Source: Apostichopus japonicus | Taxonomy: Eukaryota > Echinodermata > Holothuroidea > Aspidochirotida > Stichopodidae | Length of the DNA: 64,000 nt | Reading direction: 5' to 3' | Assembly: GCF_037975245.1 (NCBI RefSeq) | Contig: NC_092564.1 | Location: 1,133,984 to 1,197,983, forward strand | Part shown: positions 61,601 through 64,000 of the stretch, one piece after another | Position numbering within the stretch: position 1 is the first letter of the stretch | Layout of the letters: each line of letters begins with the position of its first letter | Notes under the pieces: generated by a model | The model's database searches: none | What the model saw: the letters and a program-made list of their open reading frames with translations, nothing else | Told to the model about the DNA's origin: nothing | Position numbers and translations under genes: made by a program

Positions 61601-64000
61601 GACAATATTATGACACAACATGCCTCTAGTCTTCCTTTTCAGTGTTGACAAGTTCCCTACAATCACATTAACATGAGGTACTTCATTTCCACAGGAATTA
61701 ACCCTTATACATGCAAAGAATGAGCAAATTAAAGTTTGGGTTATAAAAAAGTCAACGGACACAGGAATGTTTCGCAAACAAACAGCTTTGTATACATGAC
61801 ACTTATTGTAACACTTCTTCTATGGTAATCATCTATCTTTCCAAGTTCCAACTCCTCAAATCAATTCTACTCATATATGTAGTACACAACTGGTACTATA
61901 ACCCAAAGCCATGCCAAAATGAAAAGTCATTTCAAAGGACAGCACAATGTTTCTAAGGGTGAATCAATTACTATGCTGGCTATATTTATATCTTACGACA
62001 TTGATTGTACATACCACGCATGTTTCATGTACCAGTGGTCTCTATTGTGTGTTATCTTAACTGCAGCTGTACCAACTGAAAACATGCAGTACATTGCTAC
62101 TGAAAATTTATAATGTGAAACAAGAAAAGTCAAGGTCGGAAGCCTGCCTGGAATGACTTGCATGGCTCAATGCTAAATACCTCAGGCTGAAAAACAAGAA
62201 TTAAGAAGAACAATTGTGATGGTTTACTAGTCCTATCAACTGAAAGGTTATTAACAGAGCTCTCCATATATTCTCATCCTAGCGCTCTCGCTTACTGCTG
62301 CATACTGACATGTTCTAACACTGCTTTGTAACTGTCAACCTATCAATGTAACTTTCAAGTAGTGTACGTGGCAGATTAAACTGAAGAATCAGGAATGTGA
62401 AAATACATTAAATAGCTACATTTGAAAGGGAATTGTTGACTGTAGATTATAATGTGGTTGATTCTGATTACATGATGGAAAGAAAGCGAACCACATTGCA
62501 CAAACCTCTATTTAAATGTAGATATCATCATAGTATTAAACAGGATGTGATTTAAAACTAAAGTTTCTACCCCTAGTTATTGTTAACGATCATATGCATA
62601 AATTCATGGGAGTACTTTAACCACACTAATGACAAGCACTGGATCCATAATCATTAAGAAATATGGTACAAAAAAGCCAACTCATGCTTCAACATAAGAT
62701 GATACAGCAGTTGGTAAGCCATAATTGGTACAGTCAGCTGCAGATCGATATCAACTGCTGTAAAACTTGCAATGAATTTGTTCTCCCTTTCAGTCTTGGT
62801 TGAGTGACCACTCTATAACTGGCTTGAAATAGCCTTAAATTTAACCTTGAACACCTCAAGACACAATACTATTCAACCCAAGGTGTGACGTACACTGGTA
62901 TACACACATTCTTTACAGAATATTCTACACGGATGGGATGTGCGTGCAAAGTTGTGGTTATGAGAAGTGACTGTTTTCACTCTTATGATATGCACAGTCA
63001 AAGCTAAACAGTTTATAAGATGCCTTCAACAAAGGACTGTGGCAGGGTAGATCCTCTCAAAGTAGATAATATGAACAAAGAGTGTGAATACATTATAATG
63101 TTAGTAAAGCCACATTACATAGCCTACATACACAAACCAATCCCAAGATCATCATGGCCTAAATCATCACTTTAAGTTTGAGTTTTAATAGACATATTAT
63201 CACTTTGATGAAATACTGTTTTCTGCAGGACTAAGACTGTATGCAAAGAATGAGCATCTTAGTTTCTCTCTCAACAAGTCAACATGGATGTAATAACCTC
63301 ATCAATATTCATCAGAACAACGCCAACAACTACACAGCACACTTCCTTCTTAAATACATCTACATAGCAAGAATGACAAATATTAAACTCCGTTGTTGAG
63401 TTATCTGACTGCTGAAGTTCCTTTGCTTCCAGCAAGGAGATGAAACAAATCTGGTGACAAAGAGTGTGAGCTTCATACTGAACATTCACACATGTACAGT
63501 ACCTAAATGTATTTAAAGGAAGATGCTAAACAAGGGACTATGTACATTCAAAGTTCACATACAAACCAACATACAGATTTTATTTACACAGATTCAAGCA
63601 CAAATAACCTAGAATTTACTTTCAAAACCTCAAATGTGTAACAACAAGCATCACATGTTCAGGAGTATTCAACTACCATACATACACGCACTGTGCGGGA
63701 TGGTCTGGTTGGGACAATCTACAGAAGTAAGGATTGCCTTATATTGCTTGTGCACACATGATTTTCCGACATTGGCAGTAAATGGTGGGTAACTATGGAA
63801 CTTTGATGGCCAGGCAACTAGGTATGAAATATTTACCTGGTGCAAACATTTGACTGGATTTAGTGATTAAATAATTTACATTTCTGCACATTGATTAACT
63901 GAAAGCCACTTCCTGTCATTAACCCAGGATCAAACAAATTACACATGTGGTAGAGTGCAAGGCCACCATTTTGTCTAAGTTTTTACAGCTCTATAAAAGC
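58659..64000. other. Upstream region, no confirmed gene
   Basis: AT-rich DNA to the end of the window. The minus-strand frames at 60173-60436 and 60769-61113 are the most protein-like but show no family motif and no convincing splice pair. The missing 5' exons of the TMEM255-like gene could lie here or beyond. Confidence 0.4.

Overview
The window looks like nuclear DNA of a metazoan, most likely a marine invertebrate deuterostome such as an echinoderm. This is inferred from the mix of DIRS-type retrotransposons, a tRNA-derived SINE, hAT-like and TTAA-flanked short elements, and a tetraspan gene spread over tens of kilobases; no species can be read from the sequence. Most of it is AT-rich intron or intergenic DNA. 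The GC-rich islands are almost all transposon.

Host gene. Four phase-0 exons on the minus strand (44232-44288, 43264-43602, 16442-16774, and 1-311 running off the left edge) form part of one gene. It encodes a membrane protein with at least three visible hydrophobic segments, a cysteine-rich loop and a proline-rich tail with PPPY motifs, closest to the TMEM255 (FAM70) family, with the related-looking ENTREP/FAM189 group as the alternative. The first exons (start codon, first membrane segment) were not found and the 3' end lies outside the window.

Mobile DNA. Two related DIRS-like (tyrosine-recombinase) retrotransposons lie in the introns or 5' region of this gene, both in the gene's own orientation. 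Copy 1 (33000-39553) is nearly complete: 118-bp identical inverted terminal repeats, a 100-bp internal complementary region made of both termini joined, gag, reverse transcriptase-RNase H and tyrosine recombinase. Two frame changes interrupt it; one sits exactly on an in-frame A AAA AAC slippery heptamer. Copy 2 (49519-56431) belongs to a sister subfamily: its inverted repeats are identical over 129 bp, but the coding interior is wrecked, with the RT core deleted, gag and leader expanded into tandem repeats, and about 2 kb of other DNA inserted (an exon-like segment, two tRNA-derived SINE-like sequences, and a block with three palindromic NFI-type sites). Both copies are flanked by AAT and carry one AAT/ATT at the internal junction.

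Smaller elements and repeats. There is a 1.43-kb non-autonomous hAT-like element (10491-11922), a 500-bp inverted-repeat element (14232-14731) and a 610-bp TTAA-flanked element (31307-31916). Satellite-like arrays include a 33-bp array open in three frames (about 4023-5264), a 68-bp array with a 16-bp palindrome in most units (30293-30702), a 17-bp array (58111-58658), a polypurine block (20275-20545), and AT-rich palindromic tracts.

No rRNA, functional tRNA, CRISPR or prokaryote-type operon was seen. All coordinates and identities were read by eye.
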